Assembly: GCF_000297095.1 (NCBI RefSeq)
Contig: NZ_AEEA01000105.1
Span: forward strand, 1-49,764
DNA: 49,764 bases
Direction of reading: 5' to 3'
From: Treponema primitia ZAS-1
GTDB taxonomy: Bacteria; Spirochaetota; Spirochaetia; Treponematales; Breznakiellaceae
Below the pieces are notes generated by a model. That model was given only the letters and a program-made list of their open reading frames with translations, had not been told where the DNA came from and did no database searches. How positions within the stretch are numbered: position 1 is the first letter of the stretch; each line of letters starts with the position of its first letter. Positions 7,265 to 16,123 of the stretch are shown piece by piece. A program made the translations under genes and the position numbers.

Positions 7265-9751
7265 CTATACCAAGGTCCGGGCGATCCGCACAATATCTGC
7301 GAAGACCCCGCCCGCGGTAACCTGGGCGCCGGCGCCGGGGCCTTTTATCACCATGGGCAGCTTGGAGTAACGGTCGGTGGTGATAACCACGATGTTGTCC
7401 GAATCCACCAGAGACAGGAAGGGGCTTCCGGGCTTTTCGGCGCGCAGGGAGATTCGGGCGGAACCTTCCTCAATGACCGCCACATAGCGCAGGACCGCGC
7501 CATCCGCCGCCGCAGCTTTCCTGCGTTTCTCAAAATCTTCGTCTGCCTTTTCCAGCTCCGCAAAGAAGGCGTCCACCCCGTTGGCTTTAAAGCAGGACGG
7601 GGGGAGCAGGGGTTCTATGTCCACGGCGCTGAATTCCAGGGACATCCCGCATTCCCGGGCCAGGATCAGGGCCTTACGGGCGGCGTCCATGGCATTAAGA
7701 TCGTCCCGGGGATCCGGCTCGGTGTAACCCTTGGCTTTGGCTTCCCTGACCAGGGCGGAAAAACTTTTACTGCCGTCATAATTATTAAAGATAAAACTCA
7801 GGGTGCCCGAAAGAACCGCCTCAATACGCCGGACCTTGTCCCCGGACAGGGCCAGATCCCGGAGGGTTGATATCACCGGGAGGCCTGCACAGACCGTGGT
7901 TTCGTAGAGATAGGGAATACCCCGATTCTTGGAATAGCCCCTAAGGGTTTTGTAGTACTCGAAGGATCCGGAATTGGCCCGTTTATTGGGGGTGACGATG
8001 GGTATGTTAGATTTCAGTATTTCTGCGTACAGGGCGGAGACCTGATCGCTGGCGGTACAGTCACAGAAGGCCGTGTTGGGCATGTTGAAGGATTTCATCC
8101 TGCGGATAAATTCTCCCAGATCAAGGGGGAATATTTCTGTACCCGCCGAGGCATTCGATTGATCCCCGCTGGTCAGAACGGCCTTGATCTTTTTGGGAGC
8201 CAGCCCCCTGGGATTAAAGATCATCCGCTTGGAATTGGCTATCCCCACCACCTTGATCCGTATCTTGTATTCATCCGCCAGGATCTCGTGGTGGCCGACA
8301 ATCTGTTCCAGCAGGGTGCCGCCGATAAGACCTATACCCAGGAGGAAAAGGTTCACCGAGCGAACCTCCGCCAGAAAGAAGGCTTCGTGGACTGCGCTGA
8401 GGGCTTTGATTACATCCTTGCTGTGGATAACCGCAGAGATGTTAATTTCCGAGGAACCCTGGGCAATGGCAATTACGTTGACCCCGCTCCGGCCCAGGGC
8501 GTGGAAGACCTTGCCGGAGATCCCCGGGGTATGCTCCATGTTGGAACCCACCACGGCGATGATCGCCAGGTCATTCTCCACCACCGGATCCTCAATGGCG
8601 GCGTCGGCTATTTCCCGGACAAACTCTTCCCGAATCGCCTGGGCTGCGGCCTGTCCGTCCTGGGGCGCCACGGCGAAACAGATGGAGTATTCGCTGGAGG
8701 CCTGGCTAATAAGGATAACGCTGATCCTTTTGCGGGCCAGGGCGCCGAAAAGCCGGGAGGAAAAACCGGCGACCCCTACCATACCGGACCCCTGGACCCG
8801 TACCAGGGTGATGTTCCCCATGGAGCTGATCCCCCGGATAGGGTAATCCCCGGGATCCGCCTTGTCGCTGATCAGGGTACCGCCGCCTTCGGGGTTGAAG
8901 GTATTCCGTATCCAAATGGGGATACCCTTTTCCAGGGCCGGGCGTACCGTGGGTGGGTGGAGGACCTTGGCGCCGAAGTGGGAAAGCTCCATGGCTTCGT
9001 TATATGAAAGGGAACTGATCCTAAAGGCGCTTTTTACGAGCTTGGGATCCGCGGTAAGTATGCCGTCCACGTCGGTCCAGATTTCCACGGTCTTTGCCCC
9101 GATGGCGGCGCCGAAAATAGCGGCGCTCAGGTCCGAACCGCCCCGGCCCAGGGTAGTGGTGTATCCTTCGGCGGTGGAACCGATAAAGCCCGTGGCTATT
9201 TGAAGAACGGTATTTTTCCTCAAGTATGAACGAATCCGGCTATAGGTTTCTTCGGACCGGTACTGGGCGGCGCCGTAATTATCGTCGGTCAGGATAAGGG
9301 GGCGGGTATCCAGGTATTCCGAAGGAATGCCCCCGGCAGTACAGATCCGGGCGATGAGCGTCGCGGAAAGCCTTTCCCCAAAGCTCATCACATAGTCGAG
9401 GATCCGGGGCGAAAGTTCCCGGAGTATACCTATCCCGTCCAGGGTACGGTTCAATTCAACAAACACTGCTTTTATGGCGGCATCGGCGTCCTGTCGGTTT
9501 TCTCCTGCAAGGAAAGCCCGGCTTATTTTGCGGTGCCGGTCCTCCATCGCTTTTACCGCTGCAACATAGGCGCTTTCTCCGGCAGCGGCCTGTCTAGCCA
9601 CCCCAATAAGAGAATCGGTCATCCCCGATAGGGCGGACACCACGACCACCCGGACCTTGCGGGCATGTTCCGGGTCTCCAAGAATGGTTATCAGTTTCCC
9701 AATCGCCTCAGGAGACCCTACGGAGGTGCCTCCAAATTTCAGTACCAACAT
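7265..9751 (-). CDS. thrA: Bifunctional aspartokinase / homoserine dehydrogenase
   Basis: An 828-residue fusion catalysing the first and third steps of the aspartate pathway to threonine, methionine and isoleucine. The N-terminal kinase opens LVLKFGGTSVGSPEAIGKL and has TTLGRGGSDLSAA; two ACT-type regulatory segments follow (VGVAGFSSRLFGALARK, then NDLAIIAVVGSNMEHTPG), and the C-terminal homoserine dehydrogenase starts near LFLLGIGLIGGTLLEQ and contains ETTVCAGLPVISTLRDL. The frame is open to 9799, but GGGGG directly precedes a tandem ATGATG at 9754/9751 and the protein family begins at this point, so I start at 9751. Threonine feedback through the ACT domains is expected from the family. Divergent from the gene at 9913. 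Confidence 0.93.
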   Translation of the reverse strand: MLVLKFGGTSVGSPEAIGKLITILGDPEHARKVRVVVVSALSGMTDSLIGVARQAAAGESAYVAAVKAMEDRHRKISRAFLAGENRQDADAAIKAVFVELNRTLDGIGILRELSPRILDYVMSFGERLSATLIARICTAGGIPSEYLDTRPLILTDDNYGAAQYRSEETYSRIRSYLRKNTVLQIATGFIGSTAEGYTTTLGRGGSDLSAAIFGAAIGAKTVEIWTDVDGILTADPKLVKSAFRISSLSYNEAMELSHFGAKVLHPPTVRPALEKGIPIWIRNTFNPEGGGTLISDKADPGDYPIRGISSMGNITLVRVQGSGMVGVAGFSSRLFGALARKRISVILISQASSEYSICFAVAPQDGQAAAQAIREEFVREIADAAIEDPVVENDLAIIAVVGSNMEHTPGISGKVFHALGRSGVNVIAIAQGSSEINISAVIHSKDVIKALSAVHEAFFLAEVRSVNLFLLGIGLIGGTLLEQIVGHHEILADEYKIRIKVVGIANSKRMIFNPRGLAPKKIKAVLTSGDQSNASAGTEIFPLDLGEFIRRMKSFNMPNTAFCDCTASDQVSALYAEILKSNIPIVTPNKRANSGSFEYYKTLRGYSKNRGIPYLYETTVCAGLPVISTLRDLALSGDKVRRIEAVLSGTLSFIFNNYDGSKSFSALVREAKAKGYTEPDPRDDLNAMDAARKALILARECGMSLEFSAVDIEPLLPPSCFKANGVDAFFAELEKADEDFEKRRKAAAADGAVLRYVAVIEEGSARISLRAEKPGSPFLSLVDSDNIVVITTDRYSKLPMVIKGPGAGAQVTAGGVFADIVRIARTLV

Positions 9752-9912
9752 CATAGCCCCCAGTCTGAAATTAATACGCTTTTTCCAGGTATTTATCAAC
9801 CGGTTTGCCTAAAAATCATTATAATGCACATAACATAATACACATAGCTGGACTTTTTTTTGTTCTATAAGTATCATGTATAAAAATCAGGGTAACTCGG
9901 GAGTACCTCGGC

Positions 9913-11010
9913 ATGGTATTTGTTTTTGGCATTGTTATAATTGCATCCTTTGTGATCTCAGTCATCATTGTTGCTCAAGTTCTCGTTCTGTCCCATAAAA
10001 AATCCTGGTACGATCCTATCGATGAACGTAAAATCCATACCGGCGCCATCCCCCGTCTGGGGGGCATAGGTTTTGCCTCAGCTTTTATCTGCATGTGTAT
10101 CGGTATAGGTTTTATCATCCCCCTGCTTCCGGTAGAGCTCATTCCCGGCATTGTGTTTCATCTTCCCTTCCTGTTCCCCCTTATTGCGATGATCCTGGTC
10201 TTTATTTCCGGGGTTTTTGATGATTTTAGGCCCATGGCGCCTCGGTTCAAGCTTCTTATCCAGATTATAGCGGCTTTTCTGGTTGTCATGTCCGGCTATA
10301 CCTTCCAAAGTATCACTTTTATCAATCAAGGAATCCTGGGAAACCTGAACTGGCTGCGCTATCCCGTTACTTTTCTCTGGATTGTTGGGCTTACCAATGC
10401 GGTAAACCTGATTGACGGGGTGGACGGCCTTGCAGGTGGTATTTCGGCCCTGGCATCCCTCTTTTTCGCCCTTATTTTTTCGCGTATTGCCAATAACAGC
10501 GCCATGATTCTTATATGCCTCTGCCTTAGCGCTGCTCTGGTGGGGTTTCTTGTCTTCAATATGCCCTTCCCCAGGGCGAAAATATTTATGGGTGACGGGG
10601 GCAGCCAGTTTTTAGGATTTATCCTGGCCTTGCTGCCTTTGCTAAATGCCGGGGGAGCGCCCTCCGGATTTCCCCTCCTCTACGCTGCCGCCCTGCTCGG
10701 TATCCCGATTTTTGATACCTTTGCCGCAATCTGGCGGCGGATACGGGACAGGCGGCGGATCGACACCCCCGACCGGCTGCATATTCATCATAAGCTCATG
10801 AACCTGGGTTTCAATGCACGGGGGGTGGACGCCATTCTATACGGGTTGCAGATACTCCTGGGGATCCTGGTATTCGAGTCTATTCGGTATAAGGGCGCCC
10901 TTTCCCTGATTCTCCTGGGAGCGGCCTATGTGGCTACCTCGGCCTTCTTTATTACCATTCATTTCGTGAACCGGCATGTGATACGGAAGCGAAAAGACCC
11001 CGCCGCTTAA
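9913..11010 (+). CDS. Undecaprenyl-phosphate sugar-1-phosphate transferase (MraY/WecA/TagO family)
   Basis: A 365-residue integral membrane enzyme with about ten hydrophobic segments. Conserved aspartate motifs are present: SGVFDDFRPM, NLIDGVDGLAGG, and IFMGDGGSQFLGF, plus the cytoplasmic DRLHIHHKL loop typical of WecA/TagO rather than MraY. It links a sugar-1-phosphate (usually GlcNAc-1-P) to the lipid carrier, starting synthesis of a surface polysaccharide. Only one base separates it from the cysteine desulfurase gene, so they share a transcript despite unrelated functions. GGGAG about 11 bases upstream may be its ribosome-binding site. Confidence 0.88.
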   Translation: MVFVFGIVIIASFVISVIIVAQVLVLSHKKSWYDPIDERKIHTGAIPRLGGIGFASAFICMCIGIGFIIPLLPVELIPGIVFHLPFLFPLIAMILVFISGVFDDFRPMAPRFKLLIQIIAAFLVVMSGYTFQSITFINQGILGNLNWLRYPVTFLWIVGLTNAVNLIDGVDGLAGGISALASLFFALIFSRIANNSAMILICLCLSAALVGFLVFNMPFPRAKIFMGDGGSQFLGFILALLPLLNAGGAPSGFPLLYAAALLGIPIFDTFAAIWRRIRDRRRIDTPDRLHIHHKLMNLGFNARGVDAILYGLQILLGILVFESIRYKGALSLILLGAAYVATSAFFITIHFVNRHVIRKRKDPAA

Positions 11011-11011
11011 T

Positions 11012-12151
11012 ATGGACCGGCATTACTTCGATTGGGCTGCCACGGCCCTTCCTTCGGAAGCTGGTTTCGTCACTACCCCCTTCGGCAACCCCTCTTCACA
11101 GCACCTTGAAGGCCGTACAGCCCGTTTAGCCCTGGAAAACGCCCGGTCCCGGTGCGCGAAGATTCTGGGTGTTCAGCCTAAGGAACTGTATTTTACTTCC
11201 GGGGGTACCGAATCCAACGCCATACCTCTCCATTCCCTGCTCCTTCGGAAAAACGCAGCCCTCTTGATTTCTGCGGTGGAACATCCCTCGGTGGGGGAAA
11301 ACGCCCTGATCCTGGAACGGCTGGGAATAAGCCTGGGTTGTATCGGGGTAGAAAAGGACGGCAGGGTCAGCGAAAAAACCCTGGAAACGGCCCTGGCTAG
11401 GCTGCCGGGAACACGCTTTGCGGCAATCATGGGGGTAAACAACGAAACCGGTGCGGTGATGGACATACCGGCCTTGGTGAAGGTAATTAGGAACCGCAAA
11501 GGGCCGCCTGTCCATATCCACAGCGACCTGGTCCAGGCCCTGGGAAAGGTTCCCCTGGATATCTCCCGCTGGGACCTGGATTCCGCTTCCTTCAGCGCCC
11601 ATAAAATTGGTGGGCCCCGTGGCATAGGCCTGCTCTGGCTCCGTCGGACCGCGCAGTCCCTGGAAGTTCTCGGTGTTGGGGGCGGCCAGGAGGGGGGCAT
11701 CAGGCCGGGTACGGAAAATACCGCCGCCGCCTGCGCCATTGCGGACTGCATGGAGCGTCTTGCGGAGCCCCGGACGGTTCAGGCGGGCTATGCCGCGGCA
11801 AGCGAACGGTGGGCGGCGTTGATCCGCGCCCTGCGAGGCCTGGACCGCTGTACCCTGATCCCCGAAGATCGCCGGGACGAGGATGATCGCTTTTCTCCCT
11901 GGATACTCCAGGCGGGTTTTCGGGGCATCCCCGGGGAGGTTATGGCCCGGGCTCTGGATGACGCGGGCTTTGCGGTTTCCACGGGCTCCGCCTGTTCTTC
12001 CCGGGAGCAAAGACGGCCGGTCCTGGAAGCCATGGGGATAAAGGGGGATCAAAGCCTTGAGGGAATACGCATTTCTCAGGGCTGGTCATCTTCTATGGAC
12101 GATATCGAAAAACTCATAGCCGCTATCGGGAAAATCCTGGAGGTCCTCTAA
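11012..12151 (+). CDS. Cysteine desulfurase (NifS/IscS family)
   Basis: A 379-residue PLP enzyme that takes sulfur from cysteine and passes it on as a persulfide. Visible motifs are YFDWAATALP at the start, LYFTSGGTESNA, SAVEHPSVGENA, the lysine site SFSAHKIGGPRGIG, and the active-site cysteine loop STGSACSSREQRRP near residue 323. The stop and the thiI start overlap (TAATG at 12149-12153). That pairing matches the dedicated NifZ-ThiI arrangement of Bacillus, so tRNA 4-thiouridine is the most likely sulfur destination rather than general Fe-S assembly; this is inference from context. Confidence 0.9.
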   Translation: MDRHYFDWAATALPSEAGFVTTPFGNPSSQHLEGRTARLALENARSRCAKILGVQPKELYFTSGGTESNAIPLHSLLLRKNAALLISAVEHPSVGENALILERLGISLGCIGVEKDGRVSEKTLETALARLPGTRFAAIMGVNNETGAVMDIPALVKVIRNRKGPPVHIHSDLVQALGKVPLDISRWDLDSASFSAHKIGGPRGIGLLWLRRTAQSLEVLGVGGGQEGGIRPGTENTAAACAIADCMERLAEPRTVQAGYAAASERWAALIRALRGLDRCTLIPEDRRDEDDRFSPWILQAGFRGIPGEVMARALDDAGFAVSTGSACSSREQRRPVLEAMGIKGDQSLEGIRISQGWSSSMDDIEKLIAAIGKILEVL

Positions 12152-13398
12152 TGGAAGGTTCAAAGGATAAGACCGTGTATCTCTTAAAGCTGGGGGAACT
12201 CACCCTTAAGGGGGGAAACCGGGCTGATTTTGAACAGATCCTCAAGCGGAACCTTCGGGATCTGCTCCGGGGAAGCAGAGCGCCACTTGCAACGAAGTTT
12301 CCCGCGCAGATAGAAACTACCCATGGCCGTTACTATGTACGGTGTCCCAGTGAGGGGGAATCCCAGGTTGAGGATGCCTTGAATCATCTCATGGGTATAA
12401 GCGGCTGGGCAAAAACCAGGATCGCCGAAAAAACGATAGAAGCGGTATGCGCCGCCTGTGTAAGCGAAGCGAAAACCCTTTTTGAAGGGGGACTACGCAG
12501 CTTTAAAATCAATGCCCGCCGTACCGATAAGAGCTTCCCCCTGGACTCCTACAACATAGCCTGCAAAGCCGGGGACGCCGTAACCGAAGCTTTACCGGAA
12601 CTACAGGTTGATGTCCGCCATCCCCAGGGTACTATTGCGGTGGAAATCCGGGAAAGAGCCTATATTTATGGTTTTGGCCGTAAGGGCGGCGGAGGTCTCC
12701 CGGTGGGAACCGCCGGACGGGGTATGCTCCTCCTTTCAGGCGGCATCGATTCCCCGGTTGCGGGCTATATGATGGCCTCCCGGGGCATGAAGATCGACGC
12801 AGTCTACTTCCACGCCTATCCCTACACCTCCGAGGAAGCCCGGCAAAAGGCGATACGTCTGGCGGAAATTGTGGGCCGCTTTTCCCTGGGCATACGGCTC
12901 TATACCGTGGGCTATACGGAGCTCCAGATGCGAATAAAGGAGGGGGCCCCGGCCGCCTGGGCCACGATACTCCTCCGCATGGCCATGATGGAAGGCGCAG
13001 AAAGAATCGCTAAACTCCGGCGCAGCAAATGTCTCATCACCGGGGAAAGCCTTTCCCAAGTGGCCAGCCAAACCGTGGAAAACATCACCTGCACCCAAAG
13101 CCGCCTGGGGATACCGGTGCTCCGTCCCCTTATCGGTATGCACAAGGATGCTATCATCCGGAAGGCCGAAGAAATCGGCACCTACGAAACCTCGATACTG
13201 CCCTATCAGGATTGCTGCGTGCTCTTCAGCCCGCCCCACCCTATCCTGCGGGGAGATCCGGCGGAGGCGAACCGGCTCTACGATTCACTACAGTTAGAGG
13301 AGCTGATCGAGAAAGCGGTCAAAGAAAGTGTGGTGGAACGGTGCGGGTTTCCGGGTACGGCGCCAAGCCCTATTCTATCGGCGGGAAATAGCCCGTAG
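12151..13398 (+). CDS. thiI: tRNA 4-thiouridine sulfurtransferase ThiI
   Basis: A 415-residue protein that adenylates U8 of tRNA and inserts sulfur; in some bacteria it also serves thiamine synthesis. The N-terminal ferredoxin-like and THUMP domains (residues about 1-165, with FKINARRTDKSFPLDS) precede the PP-loop pyrophosphatase core LLSGGIDSPVAGYMMASRGM near 195. It ends after the core (YQDCCVLFSPPHPILRG) without the C-terminal rhodanese domain of E. coli ThiI, as in Bacillus, so sulfur should come directly from the neighbouring desulfurase. Its last 29 bases overlap the end of the convergent gene 13370-15427. Confidence 0.93.
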   Translation: MEGSKDKTVYLLKLGELTLKGGNRADFEQILKRNLRDLLRGSRAPLATKFPAQIETTHGRYYVRCPSEGESQVEDALNHLMGISGWAKTRIAEKTIEAVCAACVSEAKTLFEGGLRSFKINARRTDKSFPLDSYNIACKAGDAVTEALPELQVDVRHPQGTIAVEIRERAYIYGFGRKGGGGLPVGTAGRGMLLLSGGIDSPVAGYMMASRGMKIDAVYFHAYPYTSEEARQKAIRLAEIVGRFSLGIRLYTVGYTELQMRIKEGAPAAWATILLRMAMMEGAERIAKLRRSKCLITGESLSQVASQTVENITCTQSRLGIPVLRPLIGMHKDAIIRKAEEIGTYETSILPYQDCCVLFSPPHPILRGDPAEANRLYDSLQLEELIEKAVKESVVERCGFPGTAPSPILSAGNSP

Positions 13399-15427
13399 CA
13401 TCCCTGCCGGAGCGTTCCATGAGGTAGACTTCGGCTTCCACCGGAAGATAGGCCCGGCCAAAGTCGGTGGGGAGGCCGGTACGGTAGCTGAGGATATAGG
13501 ATCCCACAGCTTTGGTGTTGAGGTCCTTTAGAACCGGGGTGATGCCTTCGCTCCGGTAGAGGGACAGTACCTGCCCACCGGTCTGTTCACAAAGGTAGCG
13601 TATTTCTTCGGCGGCGGGATTCCCGCCCAGCATTACGCCGTAAAAGATGATGCCGTTATTGGCCAGGTATGCCGCCAGTTCGGAGAGGCCGTACTGCTCA
13701 AAGGCCAGTTCACCCAGATTCCCGGAACTGATAAAAACCACCGCCCGCTTTTTAGCGCCGTTTAAAAGATCCGTGGCGGCCAGCCGGAGCCCCATATCAA
13801 AACGCCAGCGGAGGGAGTAGGAGGATGAACTTCCCCGGGCTGCGGTAGTAAGGGCGCTCAGGGATGGGGCGGTACCTTCGATCCGTTCACGCAGGGGCTG
13901 TTCCCCCGCGGAGATGAGGGAGACAATCCGGGAACCCGCAGCCTGGATATCCCGGATAGCAACGTTCAGATCCGGCTGCATGGAAAGAGCGGTTGGGGAA
14001 CGATCCAATAGAATACTTATATCCGAAGTTTCGGAACGGAAGGCGGCGGTGAGGAAATTTTGCTCCCCCGCAGCCCGGCCTTCCTCGGTAAGCAGGAAAT
14101 TCCGGGCGTCCAGCCCAACAATGGGCCGCCGCCGCCGGTCTTGAACCTGGACTTCCACGGTGATCCGGGGAAAGTTATCCGAAATTACCCGTTCTATCTG
14201 GACAAAGAGCCCCGCGGCCATATCGTCCAAGGGGGTCATCACCGAGACCTCATCACCTTCAAAATTCGCCGCCAGAATATTGCCATTTCCGTCCGCCCGG
14301 GCCCCGGCGATACGTACCCGTGGATTCCCCAGAAGGCCCAGCTCGCGGATCAGCGCGGAATTCGGATCGATAATCAGGAGACGGTTGGCATCGGCCGCCA
14401 GGATCCGGCCATCGTCCAAGAGGGTAAGGCTTTCCGGGCCATGGAGTCCCTCGGATATGAGTATCCCCAGGTAGTCCCCGTCCGAATCGAATATGTAGAT
14501 CCGCCGGGCCAGACTGTCCGCGGCATAAATCCTGCCCTCCCGGGCGACTATGCCCGTGGGGGAAAGCAGACCGGCGAAGCCCTCGGAACGGCCCCCGAAG
14601 GAAAGCACGAAGGCTCCGTCGGGGTCGAATTTGGAGATCCGCTTGTTGCCGTAATCCACCACATAGAGGTAGCCCGCATCATCAATGGTAAGGTTCTGGG
14701 GACCGATAAACATCCCCTCCCCCCGGCCTTTGGAACCGATATAGCCCTGCCATTCTCCCTGGCTGCTGAGTATGCTTACCCGGCCGCCGCGGAATTCCGA
14801 CAGGTAGAGTCTGCCATCCGAACCCCGGACCATGTCGTAGGGCCGGTCGAACCCGTTCAGGGGCCCCCGTTGGCGCTGACGGACTATGCCGTTCACGTCT
14901 ATGCGTACAATCTCGTTGCTGCCGTAGGCCACCACCCAGACCGAACCGTCATCCAGGGGCAGTACCGTGGTTGGCTGCCGGTATATCCGGACATCCCCGG
15001 ATATACCGGGATAGGTTCCGGCCTCCACATAGCGTATCTCATCATCAAGGGAGGAAAAGAGGCTGCGGCGGTTCCGCACCGTTTCGATGCGGCTGGATAA
15101 GACCAGGGTTTCCCGGCTGGAAGGACCGTAGGAATCCACCGCAGAACGCCACTGGCGCAGGGCGGTATCCTCCATGCCCGAACGGTAGTAGGCCCGGCCC
15201 AGCCAATCCAGGATCAACGCTTCCCCGGGTCTGAAGGAAAGGGATCGCTCAAAGGAAAGGATGGCCTCGTTAAAGGCGCTCCGGTTATAGGCCTGAACCC
15301 CCAGACGGAATTCCTCCCGGGCAGCCAGGGCATCCCGGTCGAACCCGCCTATGCCGCTCTCCTGGGCAAAGGCAATACCACCTAAGCCCAAAACCAGGGC
15401 GATAAGCAAGGAATACGCCGGTCTCAC
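13370..15427 (-). CDS. Exported TPR / NHL-propeller / VWA-like protein
   Basis: A 685-residue protein with a signal peptide ending GGIAFAQES (cleavage near residue 21). Residues about 30-85 hold one or two TPR units (AYNRSAFNEAILSFERSLSF). About 100-370 form an NHL-type beta-propeller with repeats such as YVVDYGNKRISKFDPDGAFV and IYAADSLARRIYIFDSDGDY. The C-terminal third begins like an integrin/VWA domain (VEVQVQDRRRRPIVGLDARN, then SDISILLDRSPTALSMQ) and continues KRAVVFISSGNLGELA. The VWA metal site is degenerate (DRSPT rather than DxSxS). The combination suggests a periplasmic or surface scaffold. It overlaps the preceding TPR gene by ATGA and so is translationally coupled to it. Confidence 0.75.
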   Translation of the reverse strand: MRPAYSLLIALVLGLGGIAFAQESGIGGFDRDALAAREEFRLGVQAYNRSAFNEAILSFERSLSFRPGEALILDWLGRAYYRSGMEDTALRQWRSAVDSYGPSSRETLVLSSRIETVRNRRSLFSSLDDEIRYVEAGTYPGISGDVRIYRQPTTVLPLDDGSVWVVAYGSNEIVRIDVNGIVRQRQRGPLNGFDRPYDMVRGSDGRLYLSEFRGGRVSILSSQGEWQGYIGSKGRGEGMFIGPQNLTIDDAGYLYVVDYGNKRISKFDPDGAFVLSFGGRSEGFAGLLSPTGIVAREGRIYAADSLARRIYIFDSDGDYLGILISEGLHGPESLTLLDDGRILAADANRLLIIDPNSALIRELGLLGNPRVRIAGARADGNGNILAANFEGDEVSVMTPLDDMAAGLFVQIERVISDNFPRITVEVQVQDRRRRPIVGLDARNFLLTEEGRAAGEQNFLTAAFRSETSDISILLDRSPTALSMQPDLNVAIRDIQAAGSRIVSLISAGEQPLRERIEGTAPSLSALTTAARGSSSSYSLRWRFDMGLRLAATDLLNGAKKRAVVFISSGNLGELAFEQYGLSELAAYLANNGIIFYGVMLGGNPAAEEIRYLCEQTGGQVLSLYRSEGITPVLKDLNTKAVGSYILSYRTGLPTDFGRAYLPVEAEVYLMERSGRDATGYFPPIE

Positions 15428-16122
15428 GAGCCATCCCCAACAACCAGGCGCAGATGAGCCCGGATCACCGAATTATGGGACGACAGATCATAGGCCCGGC
15501 GGAGCCAAACCCGGGATTCCTGGGTATTTCCGCCCTTATAATAGGCCCAGCCCAGGGAATCCAGGTAAGCCGCATTTTGAGGCGCCCTATCCACCGCTTT
15601 CCGGCATAAGCGCAGACCCCGGGATATATCCATATTGGTATCCGCTAAAATATAGCCCAGACCGTTCATGGCGGTGGCGTTATTTTCATCCAGTTCAATG
15701 GCCTTTTCGTAGTACTCCACCGCTTGTTTATACTGCTTCTGTGTCCAGGCGGCATAGCCCAGGGTGGTGTAGATCTGCACCGACTCAAACCCGCTCTTAC
15801 TAAGCCGGTTCAGCTCAAATTCCGCCAGCTTGGCCCGCTTGGTTATTACATACACATAAGCCAGGGTCAACCGGCACTGGTAGACCCGCAGGGGTTCTTC
15901 ACTATTGGTTACCACCTGCTCCAGATAGAGCAGGGCATCGTCAAACCGTTCCAGTTTCATATAACAAAGCCCTAAATAGTAGGACAGTTCCGTATTTTCT
16001 TCGACACTGCATTGCCCCGTATCGATTCTGAGCAGTTCCTGCAGGGCCGCCTCCCAGCGTTTTAAACCGAAAAGCCGTATCCCCTCTTTTAATCTTTCCT
16101 CAGAAACCCGGTTTTCCACCAT
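15424..16122 (-). CDS. TPR-repeat protein
   Basis: A 232-residue protein built of about five tetratricopeptide repeats, for example ELSYYLGLCYMKLERFDDAL, VQIYTTLGYAAWTQKQYKQA and NATAMNGLGYILADTNMD. There is no signal peptide, so it is likely cytoplasmic or membrane-peripheral and mediates protein contacts. It starts one base after the galactokinase-like gene ends and overlaps the exported TPR-NHL-VWA gene by four bases, so the three form one transcript. Its partner is unknown. Confidence 0.8.
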   Translation of the reverse strand: MVENRVSEERLKEGIRLFGLKRWEAALQELLRIDTGQCSVEENTELSYYLGLCYMKLERFDDALLYLEQVVTNSEEPLRVYQCRLTLAYVYVITKRAKLAEFELNRLSKSGFESVQIYTTLGYAAWTQKQYKQAVEYYEKAIELDENNATAMNGLGYILADTNMDISRGLRLCRKAVDRAPQNAAYLDSLGWAYYKGGNTQESRVWLRRAYDLSSHNSVIRAHLRLVVGDGS

Positions 16123-16123
16123 A

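Noticed and set aside
14060..15100. 346-codon plus-strand frame
   Set aside because: It lies wholly antisense to the TPR-NHL-VWA gene, whose domains are recognisable; the frame is a by-product of GC-rich codons.
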